Below the pieces are notes generated by a model. That model had not been told where the DNA came from. It saw nothing but the letters and a program-made list of their open reading frames with translations, and did no database searches. A stretch of DNA of 64,000 nt from Fratercula arctica (taxonomy: Eukaryota > Chordata > Aves > Charadriiformes > Alcidae), in contig CANTUZ010000003.1 in the NCBI GenBank assembly GCA_947846985.1, forward strand, positions 95,570,674 to 95,634,673, read 5' to 3'. Of the stretch, positions 1 through 13,371 are shown in pieces. Numbering within the stretch: position 1 is the stretch's first letter; every line of letters begins with the position of its first letter. Position numbers and translations under genes: made by a program.

Positions 1-3000
1 GTGACATGAAATCCAAATAAGCCCCTACTTGCCTCAGCTTACTTCAGTGCTAACGTAAGCATAAAGCTGGCAAGGACCTCTACATACTAAGTCAATTCTC
101 CTGCTGCTTGAGATTGCCAGACGGTATATCCACTTTGCATAAGCTTCCACCTGAGTTCTGATCACAGATAATCCTGCCTTTTCAAAGTTTCAGTAATGCC
201 ATCCACGTTTCTCTTTAGATTGAAGCTCTTAACACCCACCTCTCAACTTGCATTAATGACTTTGCTCGCATTACTTCTCATTCCTCATTTCTCATCTCTA
301 CTGTCTCTCTCTTACTAGCTAGGATCCTTTCCTGTCTTTTCCTCATTGTTGCTTGCTTATCTTAATCATAATTTATTCCTAGTTTCTCATCTGGCGTACA
401 TATGTGGAGAGGGGACTGTTATCTACCACCATCTTCTTTGCTCCATACATGTCTTTGGATCTATTCTAAATTTGATCAATATTTCCAGCTTTTGTTGTTG
501 TCATCTTCATTTTTGAGATCTATTGGAAAAACTTCATATATAAATACATGGCTTTGTAACATAGTAAAATATTACATATTTTGCAGTTTCTTCAAAAGCA
601 AAAGTTCACGATCTTGCCATCTTAATTGTCTGTGTCATCTTGATGACAGACTTCTTCACCTATTCGCATTTCTTTTTCCTTCACAAATGAAGTTTTATGG
701 GTAATTGTTGTTTATTTTACATCCCTGATTGCTAGCTGTCAAGGATTTTTTTAAGCCATTTATCTTTCAGCCATGTCCCCTCAGTTAGGTTTGCAGTCAG
801 TCTTCTGTTTAACTTGATATCATCATCAAAAGTGGGAAAGTCTCCATAAAACCTTGGTTAGAAAGCCTATATATATCCTAACCACAATGTAGTTTCTTCA
901 GAGTCCAGTCTGCATTTAAACCAAAGACACTATAGTCAAGCACAGTACAAACACATGTATTTACTCTGAAGTAACAACAAGTTTTTCATTTTTCATTACC
1001 ACAGACAAATTCCATACACGTAGTTATTTTGGAAGATGTCCTATGCCTGCACACTTTAGTCTTATCTTCATGATTCATGCAAAATCTTTGCTACAGAAAA
1101 TTTGTGTGAAGGCTTCGTTTTGCACTGTAAGTTCTTTTACACAGGGGAAATTATTCTACAGTACTTACACTAGAACTCCAAATGTGAACTTAAATTTTTC
1201 AGCATAGAAATTACTTCAAATGTAGATTTTGAAATAAATTACCTAAGCAGCACTATCATTCTGAATCTTTCCCATCCTTTGAGCTGCCAGATCCCACATT
1301 AAAAGCCTATCAAATAAGAATTTTGCATTTATATGTTGCAAGTGACTAGATCATGTACAAAACAGGAAGGGAAGCAGCTGCGGCTATATATTATATATTA
1401 TCTATGTAGTTTATGAACCATCTATTTTAGATTTTGAGGTTTAGTTTTCTGTAATAGGTTATGTGTCATAAATGATAACCTACCAAATTTCCCGATCCTG
1501 TTTTTAATCAGAGTTTCATTTGTGTGACCTTCAAAATATTCACTGAGTTTTATGTGGTGTGACGTTGGTCTGCTGTGTTATTAATGGTTCATTCCTTGTT
1601 TATATTCTTAAAAATTCATGGCAGCATTTGTTTCCATAGTACTTGTTCACGTTGATAGACCCTAGACCACTGTGACTCGGAAAGTGAAACAGAAAATGGG
1701 ATGTTGTGTGTGTCTATCTTATGCCTCCTTTATTGGACATTACTGAGGAAGTTAATACTGTGAATGATGAAAGACATCATCAACTGCTCTTTTGTTGATG
1801 GTTTGTGGCCGTACAGGTCTTCATTAGAACTCATGAGTTAAGTGGGAATAAAACGCATACCAGCACACAAGACAGCCTACAGGCTTCTACTACTTGACGT
1901 AAGATGAAGGAAGTAGAAATAAGGCTCACCACGCTCTTAATTGAGTCCTTTAGTACTCCTTTCATAAGACAGCCACATATTTGCACTGCAACATACTTTG
2001 GGGGAAAGGAAAGCAGAGAGATACAGGCAGACTGAACACAGTAGTATATGTAAAATGTTAGTTGAAAAAGTCGCAACTTCACCAGAAGAGGTGAATGAAG
2101 TACTGTTTCAGAGCACCATGGTTTTGCTGTTAGGATCAATAGCATCAGTTCTATTTGTAAATGGCAGCTTGGCGCAGCACTGCTGCAAACACTATCCATG
2201 TCTGCAGATGCAGCTTCAGTTGGGACCGTTTCCAGGTTCCATATGTCCAGGATAAAGACAGATTCTGCAGCTGACATACCTGCTCAGTAGCAGTTTTGGC
2301 ACCACTCTGAGAGCTGGCGTATGTAGCCATGACCCAAACAAGGCACACTGAAGACAGTGACGTGCATTTGGCCATTTTAACTGCAGCTTATTGGGCAAAC
2401 ATGGGCTTATCCAAAGTTGCAACTGCAGTAAAGACAGCATATTTACTTATAAATATGGAACAGATAAAACTTAGCTGTCAATTTGGTGAGGTGCGTGCCA
2501 TTAATAGGTAAAAGTAATTACTATAAATTATGAGGAGCAAGCATAGCTACTATGCAAGCCTTGCAATGCCATCTTGCCGCACTATTTCATCAGTGACTGG
2601 AGAGAGATGGTTTTCAGGATGAGAATAGTTTTAATCTGAGGACTCCACAAGAGTTTCTCCAGTAACCTCCAACAGGAAGAAGCACACTCCTGAGAATACT
2701 TGTCAGCAAATCACCTGGATATCATTTCTTGCATAGCAGCATAGTGCTAAGCAAATTCAAGCTGAATTGCTAAATAAAAATGTTGGATCTGTGAAGATTT
2801 GGATCTGTAACAAGAACAAATTATTCACAGAGAGTTATATTGTCCTTCTGCTACAGGAAGTACCATACATGCATCCTCAACTAAACGTATAGAATATACA
2901 ACGTTATTGTGAGTGCCACTTTCAAGCAACATGCCCATGCATGGTGGTTTTCTGACTGCATTAGAAAAAAAAAAAAAAACACCATGGAAAAATTTTTAAA

Positions 3001-6000
3001 ATCCATCCCTTCTACCAGTTGATTTGGCCAGATAGAAATATTGTTTTGTTCTGGATTTCACAATGATTTTTTTTGTTTGTTTGCCATTCAGAAAATAATC
3101 TTGCCGAAGTGATTGATTTGGTATTAGGGGATCGTTGCAGTTCTTGCAACACATTGCAAGATTTTGATTATCGTGCTATTCCCATCTATAGTATTTATTC
3201 TTACTAATGCAAGACAACTGCCTTCTGGAGTGACCTACAATACCATAAAGGAAATTTTAAAGCCCTATTATGTACACTTCACGCTGTGACCACTGATATT
3301 GGTTGTAATCTTTAAAATAGTTGATAAGATTAAAATAAGTTGATAAGATAAAATTAGTTCAGTTCTGTTTGTTCAAAGTCTAGTTGTAAGAGATTGAAAA
3401 TAGCAAGTTGGTTTATGAGTAGAAGTGAAAAAGCTTAGTTTCCGATGGATGCATCTGCTTCTTTCCCAGTGATAGCTCTAATGCTTTCTAGCCGTGGGGG
3501 TTATCAACATGCAAGCGGTGGCACTGGGCTTGGTGCTGGCTGTGTGCCACCTGCCAGCACTTTGTAGAAAGCGCGTCAGAAGGGAATGATTTTAGCAAGA
3601 CTTGTGAAGTTCTGCTGTGAGCAGGCCAAATTATCCCCAAGGTAGGAGCTGCTCCTGATTTCTGCTGTAATAATACTTGATCCTCTCTGTGTCCCTTATG
3701 GTACATTTAAAAGGGAAAGAAACAACACAGGCTTTAGCTGAAACAGAACCACACACAGCTGAGTTTTTCCTGATTTTTTTTTTTTTTTTTTTAATACCTT
3801 CTGTGAGAGTATCTCTTCTACTCACCTACTGATTGCAGTAGAACTTAACACCTCTCTCCATTTTCTGTATGTTGTTGAGCTGGCCCACATGTTGAGAAAT
3901 CTCTTGTGTGACTGTCAGACAGCAGTCGCACAAGTCGCAGCTCATCTCACTAAGCTAATATTGTAATTAATAAACTTAGTCATGCAATGTATTTGACGTT
4001 CAAATCCGCACTTGAGCATGAAACAGAATCCTGTTTTAGGAACTATTTATACTTTAATGATAATAATAAAACAATTTCCTGCACTAATTACATTGCAGGT
4101 GCCTTATATAATTTAAATGAAATACTGCTAGATGACTCTGCCCCCCTTTTCCCTGTGTTCAAGGATGGGCCAAGACTTACCATCTTCTCAGTCCTCTGCA
4201 GCCAATATATGTGTGAAAAGATGAAGGGAAATTTTTAAGTCTACTGTAGTCAACTAATTTATTTACTGTTTTATGTGTACTTACAAGAAAAAAACAGACA
4301 ATTCCACTATTCCATAGCAATATAAATATAAGCATGTAGCATTCACTGTGCTTGCTGGATGTATGAACTTTTCTAGAAAATATATTGAGTGTTTACTTGT
4401 AAACAGAAAAATACTTTTTCAAAGAATGAGTGAGCAGAATACCAAATTAAAACAGAAATGCTTGAAGCTTCCAGGATTGTCATGCTCCTCTTCATCTGTA
4501 GACATTTTCAGTAGTTTTATTATTAGAACCCAACAGAATAAATGCCTCAGAGTTTTTATTATACTCTCATTCTTATAAACCTTGAACTTGGTTAAGCTGT
4601 ATTACATATATCTTATCCTAAATTTTTCTCAATATCAGCAGTTTTTCCATTATGTAGCGCACTTGTATTTTCTGGTTGAATTATTGGTGGGATTCATTTA
4701 GCAGTGATGTGGTAGCAGGAGAAGCATCTAATATGACCCTCTCAGTGGTAAATGCAAAGACAAGAAAACCGTAAAGATTTTCAGGTCCACTGGGCCCGTT
4801 GACATGTCTTGTAAAGCAATTTTCTGTAGTCATACTTTTAGAGAAGACATTTCTGTCAGTCTAATTTAAACATCACTGGAATATACCAAAAGATGCTGTG
4901 GCACAGAGCTCCGGCAAGGTTTTGCTAAACCCAGGAAAAGATATTCTAGTGGGCCCTGATGATAGCCATCCGAGTGCAAAAGAGGCAGAGGGAATTTGAC
5001 ATCTGCAAGTAAGCAGGCAAAACTGGCAATTAAAGCATTGTTCACAGGCAAGTAACAGTGGTAGAAAAAGGTCACATTACATGAGCATGGTGTTCTTCAA
5101 ATTCAGCAAGTATAAGGAAGAGGGGAGAGGAAAACCAGAGACTGTAGATTAACTGCTAATAAATATGGAGCTTTAAGGTATTGAAATACACATATATATT
5201 ACCTACATAAATACCAAATAACTGTTTCCAGAAATACAGTGTAGTTATAATTGTTCTGGCAAGGTAGAGCACAGCCACAGTTTACCTGCACTAGGTGATT
5301 CTGGAAGGATGTTCAATCGGAAGTGCTGACCTGAATATCTGTAAATGGCCATTAATTTGGCTGTCAGAATGCAGGCAACATTGAAAATCAGAATGGAAAT
5401 CAACAGAAATTGGGAGCTTCATTTTAGGCATTACAATTGAGTAAAAGTCATCCTAAAATAATTTCAAAGTAATTCAGGAATTCTTTGCATTCATTAATAA
5501 AGTTAGAAGTGTTAGAGCTCTCCAAACTCTTATACTTGGGGGAAAAAAGGTACATCTGATTTCCAATTTGTTTGAGATGATAGACTCATTTAAGTTATGC
5601 TATTGAAAGATTGTTGGAGCACAAATGTTTTACTGGCACAAACCATATGCCACTGAGAGGCATAGTCCACATTGCTGAGCACAGTCCATCATTCCAGTCC
5701 CTCCTCTCCATGGGGAGCTCTGCAGAACCTCTTTTTGGCCTATATGAGTTATAGAAAAGGGACAAAAATAGAGCTATTTGCTGGTGTTCAGTGAGTTTCC
5801 TAAGGAAAAAAAAAAAAAAAAGTTTAAAAGAAGCTCTTTTCACCCTGCCCAAGAGATTTTAAAAAGTCTGTTGTTTATGTATTTTATACATCTAGAAATT
5901 TGATATGTATTACTTATATATATCAAATTATATAGAACATGGAAATTATTGCTGTGAATATAACCTACTATTATGCTTGGATATAAAAAAAATTTCATGT

Positions 6001-7587
6001 CCATTTTCCCCACAGTATCCAAATACGGTAAACAATAAACAAAGAAATTATTTACATTTTTAAAAAGGGATTTTACTTCCCCTTCCTGTAAAATAAGTCT
6101 ATATTACAGAATGGTGCTACTTGTATGATCAGAAATCTCTGATTTTCAATCTCTATTGTAGTCTTGGCTTCCTTATACCTTCATGCTTTCTAAAGATCTG
6201 TACTGTTCGTGCACATATATCTTTTTTGAAAAATAACTTGAAAAATGTATTGTGTTAGAAAATCTTGTATGAATAATTTTTGTTTGTTTGTTTTTTCCAA
6301 CTGTATTTTATAACTCTTGAACAGAATGGGAGAACTGAAAATTAATAGAAAATGCAGCCCATTGTCCCCTTTATGGGGTGAGCAGGGAGGGTAAGTGCAG
6401 ATCTCACTACCAACAGCATCGCAGACTGATTTTTGAACATGATTCTATGAACGAGTTAAGAATAAAAACATGGGTCAACAGGCGTGACTGATGCCTGTGT
6501 GAGCAAAGATAGACAACAATTGCAGGAAAAGGGAAGGAGCTTCATGGGGTTTAAGATCTGATTTTCCATCCCTTTAAAGCAACTGTATTCTACGTATGTG
6601 TTTGTGCATGTGTATCCGTGTATGTTTAGGCTAGAAGTGTAGACGTGAATTACAGGAGCTCTAAAACAGCTTTGTTTTTCTTTCAGAAGAATTTTACAGT
6701 CTACTCAAACCTGTAGCTCTGTGTAAGCATAACAAAGGAACAGTAAAGAGGGTTTATTCATAACCCTTCTTTTTCTTTGCTTGAAAGCTGCTTCTGGGCT
6801 GCACTGGCAACAGTTCTGGATGTTAACCACGTTTTATTGTTGTCTAGCATGCCACATTAGAGAACATTTCAGCTTTGAGAGAAAAACATAACTATAATTC
6901 TCTGCTAGTCACGCAGCACAAGCTTTTTTGACAGCAAAAAAAAAAATAGGTTTACTGTAACTGTGGGTACGTTATGTGGAACCAAAGGTGAGGCATATCA
7001 CAACAAAATAGCATTGCATCTGGAAATAGAAATAATGGTCGAAGATCATTGTTTTACTCTGTCTAAGGTGTTTCAGCTGAAAAGACTAAATAAAACATAT
7101 GGAAGGACATGAGACTAATTTGAGAATAAATTAAAACCTTTTAAATACTGATTACAAATATGAAGTAAGTTATCGTATTTAAGGGAATAAAGAATAAAAT
7201 GTATGGATTATTTTGCTATGGTTGCCCTCCAGGACTCACTGGAATGATTGACCTCATTTTAGAATGTCAAAGAGACTGATTAATATGACTCGTTAAATGT
7301 GAAACCTCAAAGAAATGCAGTTTTTGGAGGTAAGACATAGATGTGTAAAGAAAATGAAAGCTGAGTTACTTTCAGCATATTGAGAGTAAAGAAAAAACAC
7401 TGCTACATGCATAGGCCACCTGAGACAGGAGGCTCTAAAAGAGGTAAAAAAAAAAAAAAAAGGCATCGTATGGCTAATCTTACCCATTCACCCTGCTTTT
7501 GTATTCTGTCAGAGTTCACAGTAATGCAGAGGCATGAATTCTTTCTAGTTAGCCCAGCAAGCATGTTTCTACTATGCTAAGTTACCT

Positions 7588-7745
7588 GTTTCAATTTAAG
7601 ACCATTTTCTCTTATCCTCCTGTCACTCCTGTCCACAAAGAGCCTCACTGTCTCCTCAATAACCTCCTTGAAAGTACTGAGAGGCTGCCGTTAGGTCCCC
7701 CTCCAACCTTCCCTGAAGGCTTCTCATCTTCAGCATGATGTTCAT
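7588..7745 (-). mobile_element. CR1 LINE fragment (end of ORF2 region), minus strand
   Basis: The + strand shows the reverse complement of the CR1 region coding for the C-terminal part of ORF2. It reads as a degenerate version of the usual series: a 'CCATTTTCTCTTATCCTCCTGTC' type start shortened here, then 'AAAGAGCCTC', 'CCTTGAAAGTACTGAGAGGC' and 'GGTCCCCCTCCAACCTT'. The 3' UTR and tail are missing. It is an old, truncated copy with no coding capacity. Confidence 0.7.
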
Positions 7746-8339
7746 GCTGGACCCTTACTCTGTCGTGACAATTGTTTTTCCTCACTTGAAGTATTTTTTG
7801 CATGTGGGAACCTTCAGCTGTGGTTGAAATGCAATCAAATCACATCATTAACACTGTGCATACCTATAGGAGAAGATCCTAATTAGAGGACTAAAGACTT
7901 ACTTATTAATTAAAAGGAAATCAGTAGTTTCAAGGTCATTGAAAAATTGTTACCAGCACTAATCTCCCCAAGAATACGTTCAAAAAATATTTGTTAAACT
8001 TCATATTTCTATAGGTGTGTCTGTAACTTAAAAGAATGCTGTGTATGAATACTAATAGGAGAATGAAATGATGGGTAGGGCTAACTAAATATAGAGATGT
8101 TTTACCTGACTTACTGTCTGGAGTTCTTTGCAGTGCTCATACTGTTCTTTTCTCCATGTGAAGTGTTAGTGGGTGAGGTGCTTGTCCATCCTTTACCAGC
8201 ACATTTTGAGTTAAATTCATCTTACTTGCAGAAGCTTCCCATCATGCTGTTGCCCGGACACACTTGCTCCTCCCTCACTTGTCTTCAGGTTATGGGAACT
8301 GTCCCCCAGCACACCTAATCTAAAATCCTCTTCGTTAGG

Positions 8340-9010
8340 CTAATGACCAAAACCAGTCTTGCCTGACTTTGTTAGATGTGTCAGCAAAACAGCCAGGTTT
8401 GACCTGTTGGATGGGTCGGCTGCTGGTCAGGACTTTCCCCCTCAGTGGTGGAACTGAGGGGCCCCCATGTCTTCTTCCCTTATGCCCAGAGCTCCGCAGG
8501 CATTCTTGGTGCTTCGGGTTACGCTGGCAGCATTGTTGGTGCCCACATGGAAGAGTAGCAAGAGTTAACTGTGTGTGGGCTGGGCAAGCTCTGCTGGTCC
8601 CTGTGCAAAATCCCTGAGCCTGGCCCTGCCAGGCAGCAAGCCTCCAGAGATACCAGGTCAGACTGGCAGCAGTCTACAAGCAGCAGTGAGGGGTTGAGAG
8701 GGGGCTGTGGTGCATGGGGCAGCCATTGGCATAGCCATCAGTGGGGCAGGACACCAGGCAGCCACTTATGTCTTTGGCCTGCCTGCCAGCCAGACTCACG
8801 GGAGGTGGTAAGCGCGGGTGGGTGCCCAGTGTGGTGGACCACACACACTCCCTGGCTGAGGAAGCCACAGCACTGTTTATGGTGGAAGCTAAGAGGCTGT
8901 CCCAGGAGGACTGTTGCTTCTTGCATGCTGTTTACCTAAGCCTGAGCCATGGGCTGCCATTGGAAGTCAGCTGTTGGGCTGGAGGGGTCTGTAGCCAGCC
9001 CAGTAAAACA
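8340..9010. other. GC-rich block of unknown origin in AT-rich intron
   Basis: About 670 bp of clearly higher GC, with repeated CTGCCAGCC, GGCAGCC and GGGGCAG-type words, between AT-rich flanks. Overlapping open frames on both strands (longest 122 codons at 8571-8939) disagree on frame and have no domain I recognise. It does not resemble the CR1 or LTR copies here. It could be an unclassified insertion or a decayed exon-like segment. Confidence 0.4.
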
Positions 9011-9500
9011 GTCCTTGCTCTGACCTTTTCATTTCGCTTTCGTAAAACTTTTTTTCACTTGTCATTCCCCAGTTTTAAAGAAACATAACTTTCTTATGAC
9101 CATATTTTTATATTGTTGTAAGAGATTTGTTCCTTCTTTTTAAAAAATAAATAAAATTTCCAAATAGCAAATTAATTGTTCATATTTTTCATGAGACTGT
9201 ACTTCCCACAGGCAATGATGCCTTCTCTTTGAATTTTGTAAAGTATTTCTAATTAAAAGAATAGTAAATGATGTAAAAGATGTGTCCATGAAAGAGGGGA
9301 AAATGATAGCTTGAGCAGGAGCGTTTTAACCCAAAGTGTAACATAACAAAAAAGAATAGCAGTTGAAAGAAGAAAAGTGTTATTGTAATTCTCTCTGTGC
9401 CTCAATCCGTGCAAACTGCAGACTATGCATTAGACGTAGAAATATCCAGAGACAGAAGCTCCATTATCCACAGGAGCATATGCTTATGGGCATATTATTA

Positions 9501-9716
9501 TAGAATTGTAGAATCCTCGAATCATTTAGGTTGGAAAAGACCTTTAATATTGTCAAGTCCAGCCGTTAACCTAGCGCTGCAAAGTCCACCAGTAAACCAC
9601 GTCTCTAAGCACCACATCTACGTGTCTTTTAAAAACCTCCAGGAATGGTGACTCAACCACTTCCCTGGGGAGCCTGTTCCAATGCTTCACAACCTTTATC
9701 TCTACCTGCCTTTAAA
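9501..9716 (-). mobile_element. CR1 LINE 3' end, minus strand
   Basis: Starts with TAGAATTGTAGAATCCTCGA, a mutated form of the ATTCTATG-type CR1 tail in reverse. It continues through GGTTGGAAAAGACCT and GACTCAACCACTTCCCTGGG to the antisense of the [12 protein letters not shown] segment of ORF2. Severely 5'-truncated, as is normal for CR1. The same subfamily appears at 18729-18972 and 32070-32405. Confidence 0.9.
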
Positions 9717-11346
9717 AAAGAAGACTTACAGTTGTCTAGCTCTCAAGAAGTTTTAAATTTCAGTGCCTCCATTCTGAAACTGACGCAGCTGAAGCTCGTC
9801 AGAACGGAATAAACCCAGTAGGTACTGGCAAAAGCTAATGAAGCTTGCCAGTCGGCTGAGCTGCAGACCTGTCCATGTATGTGCTTACTGTTACGGCAAG
9901 GTCTCAAACCTTTTAACATTCTGACATTAATGTGAATTCCTGTAAACAGAAAAACACAGAGAGCTGTATGTACACAGGGGAACGAGCTACAACTGAAAGG
10001 ATTTTATAGGCCAAAGGGCTTTCCTGTTTCTTAGGAAAGCAAGCGTTAGACATTCAGAGTCAAAGATAAAATACAGCTTCAATATTTTATTTTTTATTTT
10101 CTAAAGGCTTGGGTGATGAGCGCTCTGCTGTAGGACAAATAGCAATCTAGGAAGCCAACTCAGAGGTCAAATGAAAAAGCTGCATGTAAGTGTAGTAGAA
10201 GGATTATAAGCAAAGCTTATGTTCTATAAAAAGAGATTGTGTACTGTTACAAACAATGTGAGAATATAGATAAAACCACAACAGTGGGTTTTGTTAATAG
10301 CTATTGTGGGAAGGTATATAGCCATTTGTGATTCAAGTAGCACATTCCTAGGGGTTTCACAAAAACCTGAAGCCTGCTAAATAGCCTTCAGTGCTTTCTC
10401 TCAATAACTATTTCCATGTTTATGGACATAAAGAAACTGCAGCAATTTTACTACTGAGCTGATTCTTTTAAAAAGCTTTCTGGTTAGCAGCATGAATATA
10501 TTAACCATTAGAAGCCAAATTGGCCCCAAATCCATAGAGTAATGGAGTGTATTGTCTTGCAAGGCAGCATCATTTGTGGCCGTAGGAAGATAAACAGACA
10601 CGAATGTCAGTGAAAATAAAGTACAATTTTTTGTCAGAGGAGAAGAGAGGAGAGGAAAAATAAAGAAGCCCATTTTAAGTGTACTTTTCTGTCGTCTGAT
10701 AGGCTTAGAGCCATCTGTTCACATACTTTATCCATTTAAATAAGAGCTGCATCTGCCTTGCCAGGTATGGCACAGGGTGCTGGAGGTGAAGAGGAGTCTA
10801 GATAAATCAGACAAGCTAGATATAGTCAGAAGGGAAATCTTTAGCTTTCACCCTAGCAACATTCCATTGTTTGCTTTTGACAGAAATAGTTAACATTTGA
10901 TTAAGATGGCAATTTCATAATTAAGTTGTGGAATATCTTCCTCCCTTTCCATACTGTGTTGCTTCTGCAAAGACTTCAAACACATTCATTCTTGCATCAA
11001 AAACTATGTGAATGCCTAACTTTGAAAAAACCTGTTCTTGACTTAACGGGGAGCCAAAGCTGCTAGATATGTTCCAAGTGCTATAACTTCATAGCCTTTT
11101 CTTTCAGGCATTGACCCTAGTTGTCTGCTTAACATAATTTGATCTAAACCTTTATGTCTAGTTTTATAAATACTCAGCATTAGTCTTTGACAGAAGAAGG
11201 CTAACATCAATTTTCAGATTCATCTCTGTCTCCTTGACAAATGTAAAAGAGCATCCTATATCTTTGCTACCATTAGCAGAATAAAAAAGCAACGGCTGAT
11301 GAAAAATGTCCTTGTAACCTGATATCTCTCAAAATTCTATTTACAG

Positions 11347-11537
11347 ATTTTAGTTACGCTCGCTATTATGGTGATTCTTACCTGGAATTTCAAGGCTTGC
11401 ATTTGAACACGCAAAACTTCATCAACTTGGAATTTAAGACCTATAATTCTCATGGACTCCTCCTGTATATTGAACAGAGCCCAGAAACAGTCGGACATTT
11501 TTTAATTCAGCTTTTCATCAAACATGGCACCTTACAG
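11347..11537 (+). CDS. EYS: EYS internal exon, start of a laminin-G domain (equivalent to human exon 27)
   Basis: This 191-nt exon encodes 63 complete residues after two split-codon bases. It is flanked by an acceptor (CTATTTACAG) and a donor (CAG|GTAAGG). The reading frame starts in phase 1 and ends in phase 0. The peptide contains YARYYGDSYLEFQG, then an aromatic/aliphatic strand pattern (INLEFKTYNSHGLLLYIEQ) and FLIQLFIKHGTLQ. I recognise this as the beginning of the first laminin-G domain of EYS, whose human counterpart reads RYYGDSFLEFQ and LEFQTFSSYGLLLY from memory. EYS is a large secreted EGF/laminin-G protein needed for photoreceptor maintenance. Loss in humans causes retinitis pigmentosa (RP25). 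No frameshift or stop is present, so the exon looks functional. Human numbering would be about residues 1882-1945 (recalled, not computed). Confidence 0.93.
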
Positions 11538-13279
11538 GTAAGGCATCAAAATTTTCCACCGAAGGAGAAGTAAGTAAAATCTAGTATCTGTGAAAGTTCT
11601 GATATTTTTTTCTGTTTCTTACTGTAGAAGATAGTAGATAGGGATACAGAGAGTCTTGAAATTCTTTAGTATTTTAAGAAAAATTGTTGTTAAACTTGCT
11701 ATCTATAAGGGAAAATTGATGGCTATTATGATTAATATGTCCCACAAGAGGTGATGCTTGAGGAGAATTCAATAGTGATTATAATTGGAATGTCTCATAA
11801 AAAGTACATATTAAAAGACAGAAATAAAGAATGTAGATTTTGTTTTTACAACCGGTACGAATTAAGGCATTCTGTTTTATATACAAAGCCTAAACCTCCT
11901 GAACCTCCTCATGTGTAAGTTCATTAAAATTGTTATAAGGGGGGCTGTGGAACTGAGTGAATTGTCATAGGAAAATTTACTGCATGAGGGAATAGTGTGT
12001 CTTTGTAACCGTATGGCTCTGAGTAGAAACCCTTTACTTGGTCTATCATGTTAATTCACAGTTCCACAGGATCCCAAAAAACATTTGCTTGGCTTTCATG
12101 GACAACTAAATAGGAATACATTTGTATATAAGAAGTAAAGTATTTATCACAGTATATTGTTACCTTTGGCAAATTATTCCTTCTTTCTGAGGAAGACATA
12201 AAGCATGAGCTTTATGAAGAGATGGGCAGATATCAAAGAGGCTATAAATAGACAGCAAAAGAGAAGTTACTTTTCTCATAATGGATCTCCCATTTTCCTG
12301 GTAAAAGTTTCAAAAAGTCTGGCTGTAATTATATTCTTCTACACGGATTGTGAAATGACTGTTAGGAGCAGCATATTTAAGTTACATTTGCCTTCATGTT
12401 TAAAGAGCATGATCATACTAAAAAGTGATATAAATCGCAGATAAACAGAAAAAGAAGAAAACCTTTTACTTTTTTTTTTTTTTTATATTGTGATTTACTA
12501 TGTTTTATTATATTGTGACTATCCAGAATAAATGAGATTAGTCAGGGGCAGGAAGTTATCCAAGGTTTAGAAAATGTTGACAGCTTTACGTCCATCTTAC
12601 TTGTATTCATGATAAAGTAATGATGCATAAAAATATTTTTCTAACATATCATAAGCACCATAAAATATGAAAGTACTTTAATTGACAAAAATCTATTCAG
12701 AGATCCCAGTGTGCCATGTTAAAACTAATTGAATTCACTTAATCATTCACAAAGCCGGTCAATTAAATGTAGATTTAAAGCCCAATGAACAAATGGTTCT
12801 AAGCTCACAATCAAGCTACAATTACAAGTAGACAAACCATGAAATCAAGTGCTTGTTCACATTAGTATAGGAAATTAAATGGTGTTCCAAAATGCTCAAG
12901 CCTGCATGCTACATTACATGTTTGGAAGTGAAGGAGGCCATAAAATGGTAAGTAAAATTCACCCGTGGCCAATGTTAATTTCAGCTGAGTTGCAGATGGT
13001 CAACTTCTTTGCAAATCAGGTCCATAATATCTGATTGTACAATACACGAAAATTAAAGCATTTTCATGCAGCCTAGGAAGCATATATGTATGCTTGTATA
13101 TTTCTGGTATAATCGATTTCCTGATCCAGGTCTTTAATGAAACATTAGTTTTCCTTGATACATGTGATAACCTTCAGGGTTTTATGAAACCACTTGTTAT
13201 TTTTAAATTCAAATTTCTAAGCCTGTAACTGTTTAATTATTAGAAATTATGTAATAAAAACATCTTTCCCACTTTGTAG
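11538..13279 (+). other. EYS: EYS intron, 1.74 kb, between the first two visible exons
   Basis: A short phase-0 intron running from GTAAGG to TTTGTAG. It is AT-rich, with a poly-T run near 12471-12484, and has no repeat or open frame I can identify. An open frame of 79 codons at 12205-12444 has no recognisable domain and is regarded as chance. Confidence 0.85.
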
Positions 13280-13371
13280 TACCAGTTTTTATGTGATGAA
13301 GCAGCGAAAGTCAATAACATCACTACTACTGCAAGAGTGGATGATGGACAGTGGTACAAAGTTCAGATTAG
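13280..13371 (+). CDS. EYS: EYS internal exon, middle of the laminin-G domain (equivalent to human exon 28)
   Basis: This 92-nt exon is bounded by TTTGTAG and AG|GTAAGT, with phase 0 in and phase 2 out. It joins directly to the preceding exon. It encodes YQFLCDEAAKVNNITTTARV followed by DDGQWYKVQIR. The cysteine in FLCDEA, the NIT glycosylation sequon and the VDDGQWYKV segment (usual laminin-G strand before a basic residue) all have counterparts in the human protein as I recall it (FYCPGEA, NTT, VDNGQ). The last arginine codon is completed by the first base of the exon at 30721. The open frame, good splice sites and family match make this a firm call. It would be missed by ORF scanning because of its size. 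Confidence 0.93.

Larger units (their letters stand above)
1..11346 (+). other. EYS: EYS intron, 3' part of the intron before the first visible exon
   Basis: AT-rich intronic DNA ending at the CTATTTACAG acceptor. It holds two CR1 fragments (7.6 and 9.5 kb), a GC-rich block at 8.34-9.01 kb, and poly-A or poly-T tracts near 2965, 3775, 5803 and 7446. I looked for EYS EGF-type exons with paired cysteines and found none. The longest open frames (for example 1831-2277 on the minus strand, 148 codons) resemble no protein I know. No RNA gene was seen. The size of the intron upstream of the window is unknown. Confidence 0.75.

Noticed and set aside
402..704. 100-codon plus-strand open frame
   Set aside because: Composition is that of AT-rich intron (many F, L, S, C, K), with no domain, splice or start context.
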